Assembly (NCBI GenBank): GCA_018653085.1
Contig: JABIAY010000016.1
Location: 1 to 64,000 of the forward strand
Direction of reading: 5' to 3'
From: Nitrospina sp.
GTDB lineage: Bacteria; Nitrospinota; Nitrospinia; Nitrospinales; VA-1
Length of the DNA: 64,000 nt
The notes under the pieces are model-generated. The model did not search any database. It was not told the DNA's origin and saw only the letters and a list, made by a program, of their open reading frames with translations. This document shows, in pieces, positions 1-7,600 of this stretch (positions are counted from its first letter, which is position 1; every line of letters begins with the position of its first letter). The position numbers and the translations under genes were made by a program.

Positions 1-1491
1 CCCACCACTCTCGACATGATTCGAGAATCTGGTATTGAACTGGAAGACAACGAGCTCCTCGTCAAACGTCAGGTTTCCAACTCTGGGAAAAACCGTTGTC
101 TTCTCAATGACAGTCCCGTCACGGTATCTACTCTAGCAAAGATTGGTGACCGTCTTGTAGACCTGCACGGACAACACGATCACCAGGCACTGCTTCATCC
201 TGAAACCCATATCGATCTTCTGGACCTGTACGGCAAATCCCAGGAACTCCGCAATGAGTTTGCCTTGAATTTCTCGGACTACCAGACACAGTCCAAAAAA
301 TTTCAATCCATGAAAATGGATGAACAGGAACGATTGCAAAAAGAGGAATTCCTGAGCTTTCAACTTGCCGAAATTGATGCAGCCGGACTTTCAGAAGAAG
401 AGGAAGAAGAAATCAAGGCAGAGAGCCATAAACTCAAACATGCTGAGAAAATACGCGCAGGCCTGCAACAAAGCCAGTCTCTGTTAACCGATGATCAAGG
501 TTCCATACTGGAAAACCTGGGGCAGGTTTTGAAAGAACTGGAAGCTGTTCTTGAAATCGACCCCGGTCTGGCAGAAACGGTTGAGCGGTCCCGTTCCGCC
601 TACTATGAACTCGAAGAAGTGGTGGAATCTTTGCGCGGTTACAATCGGTCTCTGGAGTTCAATCCCAATCGACTGGAAGAAATTGAAGACCGGCTCGCTG
701 AGATAAACGGACTGAAACGAAAATTTGGCAACGACATCACAGAAATTTTAAAGCGTCGGGACCAGATCGCAGAAGAATTACAACAGTTGGCCTCCAACGA
801 CGAAAATATGAAAGCCCTGGAAGAGGAGTTACGGCAAAAAGAAAAGGTGCTGTCTAAACTCGCCATCCGTTTGGCTGAGAAAAGAGAATCTGCGGCAAAA
901 AGTTTTACTGCCAGTGTTGAAAAGGAATTGAAAGAACTGAGCATGGGCAACGTCCAGTTTGGCGTGCGCTTTGATTACCCGTCTGACCCAGATGGATTTA
1001 TTCTGTTCCGCAAAGAAAAAATGAAAGCCTCAGCAACCGGATTGGGCACACTGGAGTTTATGTTTTCCCCCAATCCCGGTGAGGAACTGCGCCCTCTGGT
1101 TAAAATCGCTTCAGGCGGTGAAGTGTCCCGAGTGATGCTGGCTTTAAAATCCATTTTGAACGATCAGGACACCATTCCGGTGATGATCTTCGATGAAGTG
1201 GATACAGGTATCGGAGGAGGGGTGGCAGAAAAAGTCGGCCTTAAACTGCAAAAAGTCGCCAGCACCAAACAGGTTCTATGCATCACCCATCTCCCGCAGA
1301 TTGCCGGGTTGGCTTCTTCCCATTTCCGCATAGAAAAACAAATAAAAAGCAAGCGCACCCATTCCACCATTCACCAACTGGAACATGAAGAACGTGTGGA
1401 AGAACTGGCGCGCATGTCCAGCGGAGAAACCATCACCGACGCCTCCCTGGAACACGCCCGCGAAATGCTTAAACCCACAAACCGCCAGTGA
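1..1491 (+). CDS. recN: DNA repair protein RecN, 3' part (5' end outside window)
   Basis: The frame is open to the first base of the window, so this is the C-terminal ~496 residues of RecN, an SMC-like ATPase acting in double-strand break repair (family usually ~550-570 aa). Counting from the first Met at base 16, the RecN-typical HGQHDHQ motif is at residues 51-57. A long charged coiled-coil region follows (about 75-310). The ABC signature SGGEVSR starts near residue 366, Walker B FDEVDTG lies near 393-399, and the switch region CITHLPQIAG follows. Only the N-terminal Walker A part is missing, because of the window edge and not because of a mutation. The gene is followed by a long repeat-rich gap, so it probably ends its transcription unit. 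Confidence 0.97.
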   Translation, partial: PTTLDMIRESGIELEDNELLVKRQVSNSGKNRCLLNDSPVTVSTLAKIGDRLVDLHGQHDHQALLHPETHIDLLDLYGKSQELRNEFALNFSDYQTQSKKFQSMKMDEQERLQKEEFLSFQLAEIDAAGLSEEEEEEIKAESHKLKHAEKIRAGLQQSQSLLTDDQGSILENLGQVLKELEAVLEIDPGLAETVERSRSAYYELEEVVESLRGYNRSLEFNPNRLEEIEDRLAEINGLKRKFGNDITEILKRRDQIAEELQQLASNDENMKALEEELRQKEKVLSKLAIRLAEKRESAAKSFTASVEKELKELSMGNVQFGVRFDYPSDPDGFILFRKEKMKASATGLGTLEFMFSPNPGEELRPLVKIASGGEVSRVMLALKSILNDQDTIPVMIFDEVDTGIGGGVAEKVGLKLQKVASTKQVLCITHLPQIAGLASSHFRIEKQIKSKRTHSTIHQLEHEERVEELARMSSGETITDASLEHAREMLKPTNRQ

Positions 1492-1712
1492 AAATTAACC
1501 ACAGATAAACACAGATGGACACAGATAAAAGATAAGCACTCTCCCCCCCCTGATAAGGGGGGATTGAGGGGGGTTAGTTTTTAAACTCCCTCTTTCTCAA
1601 GGTACCCGTTCCGGGCTTTCTAAAATTTTTGTAGGATCCCCTAGAGAATTTTGGGACTTCCTTCCTGTGCTACACTTTCCCCAATTCAAAACCAATCGAA
1701 AGGATTAAGCCT

Positions 1713-1886
1713 ATGTGGGAAAACTTTCTAAGCGTTGATTGGTACTCGGCAATTACAGTGTATGTTCTGATTTGTATAATGCTTAAAGTTGGAAGACTCG
1801 TGGAGGTTGCCTGTCACGTAAATCAAAGACTCGCCAGATTTGAAAAGCACTTCCTTCCTAAGGACAATGACGATAGTTTGTTTTAA
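1713..1886 (+). CDS. possible 57-aa membrane micro-protein
   Basis: An ATG-to-TAA frame of 57 codons, preceded by AAAGGA about 9 bases upstream, which is a reasonable ribosome-binding site. The product has one hydrophobic segment (about residues 11-25, SAITVYVLICIM) followed by a basic region and an acidic tail ending DNDDSLF, the layout of a single-pass small membrane protein. It stands alone in a repeat-filled gap and I recognise no family. The evidence is the RBS, the membrane segment and the lack of overlap with the palindromic repeats. A chance frame of this length is quite possible. Confidence 0.4.
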   Translation: MWENFLSVDWYSAITVYVLICIMLKVGRLVEVACHVNQRLARFEKHFLPKDNDDSLF

Positions 1887-2175
1887 CGAGGGGTCAAGTC
1901 CTCTCTCGATGACAACTATAATTCTTCCTACCCTTCGACAAGCTCAGGGTGACGGCTAACTCAGATATTGGATAAACAAATGAGCACGGAAAGGATTTCA
2001 CCCGTATGAACTCCCCCTCATCCTAGCCTTCTCCCTCCAGGGGAGAAGGGACTTTTTGCTTCCTCTCCCTTGAGGGGAGAGGATTGAGGTGAGGGTGATT
2101 TAATAATGTTTTCATCCGCACCCAGAAATACTCGTGCAATATCCGGGCTAAACCTCTGGTGGTAAATCACCCCAG

Positions 2176-2196
2176 CCCCTCTTTGAGAAAGAGGGG
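2176..2196. repeat. Palindromic repeat, CCCCTCTTT stem (copy 1)
   Basis: Perfect 9-bp inverted repeat with a GAG loop, followed by GGTCCATTAAGC. The same arrangement (8-bp stem, same flanking GGTCCATTAAGC) recurs at 46918-46948, which marks it as a dispersed element and not a gene-specific terminator. Confidence 0.7.
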
Positions 2197-2264
2197 TCCA
2201 TTAAGCAACCCCCTCAATCCCCCTTATCAGGAGGAAGTTTATTAAAGTATTGCGCTTGAGTACT

Positions 2265-2312
2265 CGGTCCGCCCTATGGGCAATGCAGTACTGGCCCCGC
2301 GCCTAGCGGTGG
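2265..2312 (-). repeat. Dispersed palindromic repeat (GCCTA-loop head) at gpmA 3' end
   Basis: The hairpin CCGC-GCCTA-GCGG (2297-2309) has the same loop as copies at 8546-8562, 47010-47022, 59954-59966 and 61569-61581, where the stem is CCAC/GTGG or CCGC/GCGG. The stem changes are compensatory. On the minus strand the loop reads TAGGC, and its TAG is the stop codon of gpmA. Confidence 0.75.
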
Positions 2313-3046
2313 GATTGGTTGGCGACGGCTTCGGCGGCTTTTTTTGCGGCTTCGGGGTCACCCAGGTAATAGTGGTTGGTGGCTTTCAGGTCTGCGTCCA
2401 GTTCGTATACCAGGGGAATGCCGGTGGGAATATTCAATTCGAGAATATCTTCTTCGCTGATGTTATCCAGATGCATGACCAGGGCTCTTAAGCTATTGCC
2501 ATGTGCGCAAATCAAAACTTTTTTTCCAGCTTTGATGGAAGGCACGATCTGATCGAACCAATAAGGCAAAAATCGGTCGACGGTATGTTTTAAAGCTTCT
2601 GCGGCAGGCAATTGGTTTTTTGGTATGCCGGCATAGCGGGGATCTTTTGCCGGTAACCTTTCGTCATCGTCAGAGAGAGGGGGAGGGGGAGTGGCATAAC
2701 TTCTGCGCCAGATTTTTACTTGTTCCGCGCCGTGTTTCTCTGCCGTTTCCGCTTTGTCCAATCCTTGCAGAGCACCGTAGTGGCGTTCGTTCAGGTGCCA
2801 GGACCGGGTGACTGGAATCCACATCAAATCCATTTTATCCAGCGCAATCCATAAAGTTCGAATCGCCCGCTTGAGGACAGAGGTGTAGGCCAAGTCGAAG
2901 GTATAACCTTCTTGCAGAAACAGTTTTCCAGCTGTTTCGGCTTCCTGTTTTCCCTGTTCAGTCAGGTCAACATCGGTCCAGCCGGTAAACCGATTCTCCA
3001 AATTCCATTGGCTCTGCCCGTGTCTTAAAAGGACCAACTTATACAT
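2303..3046 (-). CDS. gpmA: 2,3-bisphosphoglycerate-dependent phosphoglycerate mutase
   Basis: Interconverts 3- and 2-phosphoglycerate in the cytoplasm (glycolysis and gluconeogenesis). The 247-aa length is normal for the dPGM family. The phosphohistidine motif [10 protein letters not shown] sits at residues 6-15 (His9), followed by [14 protein letters not shown], the catalytic-Glu motif [11 protein letters not shown], and the second active-site His in [12 protein letters not shown]. The ATG is preceded by a strong AGGAGG site. The C-terminus (…NQSHR) and the TAG stop lie inside a dispersed palindromic repeat, so the repeat appears to have supplied or replaced the end of the gene. It is read divergently from the HD-GYP-like gene. 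Confidence 0.97.
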   Translation of the reverse strand: MYKLVLLRHGQSQWNLENRFTGWTDVDLTEQGKQEAETAGKLFLQEGYTFDLAYTSVLKRAIRTLWIALDKMDLMWIPVTRSWHLNERHYGALQGLDKAETAEKHGAEQVKIWRRSYATPPPPLSDDDERLPAKDPRYAGIPKNQLPAAEALKHTVDRFLPYWFDQIVPSIKAGKKVLICAHGNSLRALVMHLDNISEEDILELNIPTGIPLVYELDADLKATNHYYLGDPEAAKKAAEAVANQSHR

Positions 3047-3419
3047 ATTTTGTCCTCCTGGCTAATCAATCCCTAAAGATAACTTAAATTCGACCGCAAT
3101 ATCCCATAAATGGAAAGCGGAAGGGGAAATTTCTACCCCCTCCCGGCTAATTTCCGTAAAAACATTTTCTTCCTAATAGTTACAACAACCCCCGGATTTC
3201 GGGGAATCTAACGTCCCCCCTCAAATGGGGGGATTGCATAAAATAACGGCAAATAAAAAAATTCAAATTATTTGAGTTAAATGATTGACTTTTCGGGTGT
3301 TAGGAATTATATTGCCATTAATCATCAATTCGAATATTATAAATTGTCGGCAAAGTTTTAGATTATTTTTAAGCTTTCTGTTTACATAGGTTGACATCTT
3401 CGGGGAGAAGCAAGCGATT
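3047..3419. other. Divergent intergenic region between gpmA and the HD-GYP-like gene
   Basis: About 370 bases without a gene. It contains two GC-rich palindromic blocks around 3190-3235 (CCCCCGGATTTCGGGG and CCCCCCTCAAATGGGGGG types) and, closer to the plus-strand gene, an AT-rich segment with a near-consensus sigma-70 promoter (3285-3313). The gpmA side shows only the Shine-Dalgarno sequence. Confidence 0.7.
3285..3313 (+). promoter_or_regulatory. predicted sigma-70 promoter of the HD-GYP-like gene
   Basis: TTGACT (3285-3290), a 17-base spacer, and TATATT (3308-3313). This predicts a start near 3320 and a 5' leader of about 100 bases before the ATG at 3420. The sequence match is strong; it has not been mapped. 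Confidence 0.7.
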
Positions 3420-4460
3420 ATGGAAAGCATCGCCCATTTTTATCGTGAAATAAACAGCGGTTTTTTAAATAAAAGCTGTGGTCAGGGTTTTGAAATTTCT
3501 TATCTGGCGGAATACGATGAGAACGATGAACCCCTGTTCCGGAAATTTGTAGACTACACGCCGGAAACTCACGAAAAAATCAAAAAGATGATGGATGGTG
3601 ATGATTGCATGGAGTTTTTCATCCATGAAACAGACCTCATCAAATACTATAAAGATTTCAAAGTTGTAGAACTGCAAAAAGCTCTGGAAAACGAGCCTCC
3701 GAAAAAAGTTTTAAAAAGCGCCTACCTTCTGAGCGAGCAGGTGATCAAGGAATACTTTGAGAACATCGGCTCCACACGCATTTTACGTACCCTGGAAGAT
3801 CTGGTTAAAGTAATACAGGGTTGCATGGATCGTGGAAGCCTTGAGTTTATAGATGTGTTCCATGTCACTAAAAAGGATTTTCACTCCTATACCCACTGCA
3901 TCAACACCGGAATGTATTGCATGGCACTGGCAAATAATTTGCAGATGAAGCCGGAGGCCGTGCGTGAGATCGGCCTGGGAGGCATGTTATTCGATGTTGG
4001 TAAAAAGTCCGTTCCCTATGAAATCATAATGAAAGAGGGGAAACTGGAGCCGAGCGAGTTCCAGTTCATTCGCAAACATCCGTCGGCGGGCCGAAAAACG
4101 CTCAACGATATGAAATGTTATAGCGAAAACATTTTGAAAATGGTGGCGGAACATCATGAAAAGTTTGATGGCACCGGCTACCCGTTCGAATTAAAGGGTG
4201 ACAAGATTTCTCTTTACGCAAGAGTCTGTGCCATCATGGATGTTTTCGGAGCTTTAACCTCTCCCCGGCAAAATCGATCGGGTATGAGTCCTTTTGCCGC
4301 CCTGACCGAAATGAAAAATAATATGGAAGGTCAGTTTGACATGCGAATTTTGGTCAACTTCATCAAAACTCTTGCAGATGCCGCCGCAGCAAAAGTTTCT
4401 GCGTCCAAATCAACCGGTTCTTCGCAAGCATCCGGCAACCAGGTAGCGGCCAGCGCCTGA
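3420..4460 (+). CDS. HD-GYP-like domain protein with altered metal ligands
   Basis: 346 aa. Residues ~1-130 match no domain I recognise. Residues ~150-310 have the HD-GYP layout: YTHCINTGMY, GLGGMLFDVGKK, HPSAGRKTL, AEHHEKFDGTGYP and DVFGALTS. HD-GYP proteins are c-di-GMP phosphodiesterases. Here the diagnostic HD pair of LLHDIGK is FD (His lost), and the D of DVFDALTS is G, while the HHE…DGTGYP segment is kept. Binding without full catalysis, or altered metal use, is therefore plausible. The C-terminal ~25 residues are Ser/Ala-rich and low in complexity. GGGGAG lies 13 bases before the ATG, and a good promoter lies at 3285-3313. No cyclase or receiver domain is attached. Confidence 0.85.
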   Translation: MESIAHFYREINSGFLNKSCGQGFEISYLAEYDENDEPLFRKFVDYTPETHEKIKKMMDGDDCMEFFIHETDLIKYYKDFKVVELQKALENEPPKKVLKSAYLLSEQVIKEYFENIGSTRILRTLEDLVKVIQGCMDRGSLEFIDVFHVTKKDFHSYTHCINTGMYCMALANNLQMKPEAVREIGLGGMLFDVGKKSVPYEIIMKEGKLEPSEFQFIRKHPSAGRKTLNDMKCYSENILKMVAEHHEKFDGTGYPFELKGDKISLYARVCAIMDVFGALTSPRQNRSGMSPFAALTEMKNNMEGQFDMRILVNFIKTLADAAAAKVSASKSTGSSQASGNQVAASA

Positions 4461-4613
4461 TTAGTACTGCCCCTGAACCACCACCTCCGTCTTCCCGGTA
4501 CACCTGTTTTTTTATACCTTTTTTCTTCCACCAGAATTCCAGCACTTGTTCTTTACCCTCCCAGCTTAATAAAGGTAAAATAATCTCTATCAATACCTGC
4601 ATGGAGAATACCT

Positions 4614-4970
4614 GTGTTTGTCGAGGTCGATTACAACAACAATACTGACCAGAGCTTCAATATGATTTTTCGGGATATCAGTCTCCCGCGAGAATTGTAT
4701 TGCATCAAATACCCGGTAAACGGTGAGGAACAACCGGTTCAGATCACAGGCTGGGACGCGGATTCCAATACGTCTTGTCCTGCCTATGCCTGCAAAGTGG
4801 AAGAGTCTGGAGACGGCGTTGCCCTGCTCATTTATGGCGGATCAGGTGGGGTGCGCATGAAACCCCTTGAAGACGAAACACAATGGGACACCGGGTCTTC
4901 CAACCAGTGGGGAGACACACACCTGGTCTACCCGGCAGATTGCTTTATCGTTTATAAAGACGAATTATAG
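4614..4970 (+). CDS. hypothetical protein, 118 aa
   Basis: Starts at GTG with GGAG seven bases upstream; no ATG is available nearby in frame. The product is acidic and lacks a signal peptide or membrane segment. It contains four cysteines (ELYCIKYP, NTSCPAYACKV, PADCFIVY) and reads like a small beta-rich domain. I recognise no family. Its 3' end overlaps the 3' end of tlyA on the other strand by 19 bases, so the two genes converge. A coding function is supported by length, composition and start signal only. Confidence 0.65.
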   Translation: MFVEVDYNNNTDQSFNMIFRDISLPRELYCIKYPVNGEEQPVQITGWDADSNTSCPAYACKVEESGDGVALLIYGGSGGVRMKPLEDETQWDTGSSNQWGDTHLVYPADCFIVYKDEL

Positions 4971-5757
4971 ACCACTAAGCGAATGGTTTCTTCATCTATT
5001 GAGTCTGCGAATTGGCCGTCAACGCAGTGAATCAGAAATTCCCGGTTGCCTTTTTGACCGGTGATGGGGGATTCGGTTACAGCTTTCACCGCCCAGCCTT
5101 TTTCTGCAATAAAACGGTTCACGTCCAGCAATACCCGAATATGTTTGGCAGGGTCTTTAATGATGCCACGGTTTTCCACTTCCTCTTTCCCGACTTCAAA
5201 CTGAGGTTTGACCAGTGCTACCAGTTCTCCCTCCGGCTTGAGGATTTCCAGCAAAGGGGGTATGACAAGCTTGAGCGAGATGAACGACACATCGATCACA
5301 GCCAGGTCCAGCATTTCCCCGACATCCTCTTTGGATAATGTTCGGGCGTTTTTCCTGTCCAGGCAAATGACCCGGGGGTCGCTCTGCAGTTTCCAGTCCA
5401 ACTGTCCGTAGCCGACATCCACTGCATAAACTTTTTCAGCGCCGTTTTGTAAAAGGCAATCGGTAAATCCGCCAGTGGAGGCTCCGACATCTATAACGGT
5501 TTTTCCTGAAGGTAAAACATGGAATTGTTTTAAGGCGTGGTCCAGCTTCAATCCGCCCCTGCTGGCAAAGGGCTGGGGCTCACCAATAATAACGGGAAGA
5601 CAATCTGCAGGGACCAGTCGACCGGGTTTATCGGCAACGGCATCCTGCACCCTTACTTTTCCCGCGAGGATTATGCTTCGGGCTTTTTCCCGGGTGGAAA
5701 CGAGTTTTTTTTTACCAGTAACTGGTCCAGACGGATTTTTTCAATCTTTTGCGTCAT
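4952..5757 (-). CDS. tlyA: TlyA-type rRNA 2'-O-methyltransferase, frameshifted in an A9 run
   Basis: TlyA proteins have an N-terminal S4 RNA-binding domain and a SAM methyltransferase domain that modifies rRNA; family members are ~265-270 aa. The long frame begins only at GTG 5650 and lacks most of the S4 domain. The missing part is in the next frame: ATG at 5757 gives MTQKIEKIRLDQLLVKK, then the frame breaks in nine A's (plus-strand T's 5705-5713) and stops at 5671. Ten A's would join it to KLVSTREKARSIILAGKVRVQ and restore a 268-aa protein. The methyltransferase part has FASRGGLKLDHAL, VIDVGASTGGFTDCLL, DVSFISL and LVKPQFEVG. The ATG overlaps the end of xseB by 17 bases. Causes could be a homopolymer sequencing error, transcriptional slippage, or a recent mutation. 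Confidence 0.88.
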
Positions 5758-5986
5758 CTTCATCCTCAGTCGGAAACAACTCGGTTACCAGCTCACCTTT
5801 CTGGTTTTGGGTGAGCTTTTCTATTTTTGCTTCGGCTTCATTCAATTTCTTCGAACAAACGCGCGACATTTTAATTCCTTCCTCAAAAATCTCCAGGGAT
5901 TTATCAATATCCAACTCCCCTTTTTCGAGATCATCAACGATTTGCTCCAGGCGTTGCATTGCTTTTTCAAACTTAACTTGTCCCAT
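5741..5986 (-). CDS. xseB: exodeoxyribonuclease VII small subunit
   Basis: 81 aa, normal for XseB, the small subunit of the single-strand exonuclease ExoVII. The family core is VKFEKAMQRLEQIVDDLEKGELDIDKSLEIFEEG (quoted here only by its ends: VKFEKAM…LEIFEEG), a helical hairpin followed by an acidic tail. The start is placed at the ATG with GGAGGGAG immediately upstream. The longer open frame to 6067 is only dispersed repeat. The 3' end overlaps the tlyA start, so the two are probably translationally coupled. It follows xseA after 152 bases that contain a palindromic repeat. Confidence 0.93.
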   Translation of the reverse strand: MGQVKFEKAMQRLEQIVDDLEKGELDIDKSLEIFEEGIKMSRVCSKKLNEAEAKIEKLTQNQKGELVTELFPTEDEDDAKD

Positions 5987-6014
5987 AATCTCCCTCCTGC
6001 CAGGCCCGGCCAAG

Positions 6015-6080
6015 TGACCCCAGCGTGACGCTGGACTCAATGAGCAATAACTTTCTCTGGCGAGCAAAATTTATCTCGGC
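6015..6080 (+). repeat. Dispersed palindromic repeat (CCAGCG-TGA-CGCTGG head)
   Basis: Perfect 6-bp stem with TGA loop at 6020-6034, followed by the body ACTCAATGAGCAATAACTTT and then CTGGCGAGCAAAATTTATCTCGGC in shared order (given here in two parts). Copies of head and body recur at 47942-47956 (reverse), 61365-61395 and in part at 8464-8476. It lies between xseA and xseB. Confidence 0.75.
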
Positions 6081-6138
6081 TGAAAATTCAACCCTATTGT
6101 GTTACCCCCTTCATTAATCTTCATCCCCCAAAGGGGCG

Positions 6139-7563
6139 CTAAGGGGATTCTAGTACATTTTCTACCTTACAGTCCAAGCCCCCTTGCGAAAGCCTTATTT
6201 TAACCTTGTCTCCTGGTTTTACTTCAGCACTGCTTTTAAGTGATTTTTCATCTTTGGAGCAGATGCTGTACCCTCTCTCTAAAATTGCCAGCGGGTTTAC
6301 CGCGTTCAGATTTTTAAGGATGCCCTCAAAACGTTCCTTGCGAAAACGCACCTGGGTCTGAATATTTTGCGCCATCCTGTTTTGTAATCCGACAAGCTTT
6401 TCAGATAAAAGCTGAATTTTATTTTTTGGCGATGCCCGGATGAGCCTGTGTTTCCTGTCTTTAAGCCTTTGCTGGTGGGTGACGAGTCCCTGTTCCAAAC
6501 TGCGCACCATCCTGCTGTGCAAATCATCAAGACGTTGAACATGAGGACCAAATATTTCTTTAGGCTGATGAAAAAACCGGCGATCCATCAGTCGGTTTAA
6601 AAGATTCCTGTAAGCCTCGACCTGTTGACCTAACGCTTCTATCAGTTCTCCTGTCAGGGAGCGGATATCTTTAAGCATTTCGTTCAAAACAGGCACAGTC
6701 AATTCTGCGGCGGCTGAAGGAGTGGGGGCTCTGAGGTCGGCGACAAAATCCGCAATGGTAAAATCTATTTCATGGCCCACAGCAGAAACTATTGGAATAC
6801 GCGATGCAAAGATCGCCCGTGCCACCTCTTCTTCGTTAAATGCCCATAAGTCTTCCAACGACCCTCCGCCCCGGCCGATGATGATGACATCCACGTCCTT
6901 CATGCTGTTCAAGTCGCGGATACCCTGAGCAATATCTTTTGCGGAACCTTCCCCCTGCACTTTCGCCGGACGAAGCAGAACAGAAACCTTTGGGTTTCTC
7001 CTGCGAATGATATTAAGGATATCGCGGACAGCGGCACCAGTCCCGGAAGTGACCACTCCTATTTTCCAGGGAAACGTGGGAAGCGGTTTCTTTGCTTCAT
7101 CATCAAACAAGCCTTCTTTTTCCAGCTTTGCCTTCAACTGCTCGAAAGCTTTTTGCAGGGCACCCAGTCCTCTTGGTTCCAGGGACTCGGTGATGACCTG
7201 GTATTCGCCCCGGGCATCGTAGACCGTGATCCGACCAAACATTAAAACCTGATCGCCATCCTCAGGCTGAAATTTGATACCAGCCCGGTAGCCTTTGAAA
7301 AGAACACAGCGGATCTGTGCCTTGTCGTCTTTTAAAACAAAATAACTGTGGCCGGAAGCCACGGTTCTGAAGTTGGAAATTTCTCCTTCGATCCAAACCG
7401 AATCAAACGCCGCCTCCATAATAGCGCGGATGTCTCGGGTCAACCCGCTAACACTGTATACCTGCGGTTGCGTATTTTCCGCCGCAAGATGACTCGAGGT
7501 CGGTTCTTCAGGCACGAGTGAACTTTTAGGTTTTTTAAGTTGGCTTTGCTTTTTGCGGATCAT
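6139..7563 (-). CDS. xseA: exodeoxyribonuclease VII large subunit
   Basis: 474 aa catalytic subunit of ExoVII, which degrades single-stranded DNA in repair. After a ~34-residue basic, low-complexity lead comes the OB-fold (YSVSGLTRDIRAIMEAAF, WIEGEISNF, GHSYFVLKD). The nuclease domain follows: IGVVTSGTGAAVRDIL, GRGGGSLEDLWAFNEE, SAVGHEIDFTIADFVADLRA and PTPSAAAEL. A long coiled-coil region and the C-terminal LERGYSI segment complete the family pattern. No clear Shine-Dalgarno site precedes the ATG, and the N-terminal lead is longer than usual, so the true start could be internal. The gene is 37 bases after folD, in the group folD-xseA-xseB-tlyA. Confidence 0.95.
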   Translation of the reverse strand: MIRKKQSQLKKPKSSLVPEEPTSSHLAAENTQPQVYSVSGLTRDIRAIMEAAFDSVWIEGEISNFRTVASGHSYFVLKDDKAQIRCVLFKGYRAGIKFQPEDGDQVLMFGRITVYDARGEYQVITESLEPRGLGALQKAFEQLKAKLEKEGLFDDEAKKPLPTFPWKIGVVTSGTGAAVRDILNIIRRRNPKVSVLLRPAKVQGEGSAKDIAQGIRDLNSMKDVDVIIIGRGGGSLEDLWAFNEEEVARAIFASRIPIVSAVGHEIDFTIADFVADLRAPTPSAAAELTVPVLNEMLKDIRSLTGELIEALGQQVEAYRNLLNRLMDRRFFHQPKEIFGPHVQRLDDLHSRMVRSLEQGLVTHQQRLKDRKHRLIRASPKNKIQLLSEKLVGLQNRMAQNIQTQVRFRKERFEGILKNLNAVNPLAILERGYSICSKDEKSLKSSAEVKPGDKVKIRLSQGGLDCKVENVLESP

Positions 7564-7600
7564 AAAATTATTTTGCCAGAAATTTCTAAGGAAAAATTTT

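Larger units (their letters stand above)
1492..2302. other. Repeat-rich intergenic gap between recN and gpmA
   Basis: About 810 bases with no conventional gene. It holds several short GC-rich palindromic sequences: a CCCCCTGATAAGGGGG-type block near 1545-1576, a CCCTTCGACAAGCTCAGGG-type block near 1931-1953, a CTCTCCCTTGAGGGGAGAG-type pair near 2020-2105, and a perfect 9-bp stem CCCCTCTTT/AAAGAGGGG at 2176-2196. Copies or relatives of some of these recur elsewhere in the window (46918-46937, 59822-59905). One possible small gene lies at 1713-1886. Such elements are widespread in bacterial genomes; their function here is unknown. Confidence 0.7.

Noticed and set aside
5475-6028. Long plus-strand frames over the tlyA-xseB region
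   Set aside because: Antisense shadows of recognised genes with biased composition and no start signals.
5987-6067. N-terminal extension of XseB in the open frame
   Set aside because: It translates a dispersed palindromic repeat; the ATG at 5986 has a strong Shine-Dalgarno site and begins the conserved protein.
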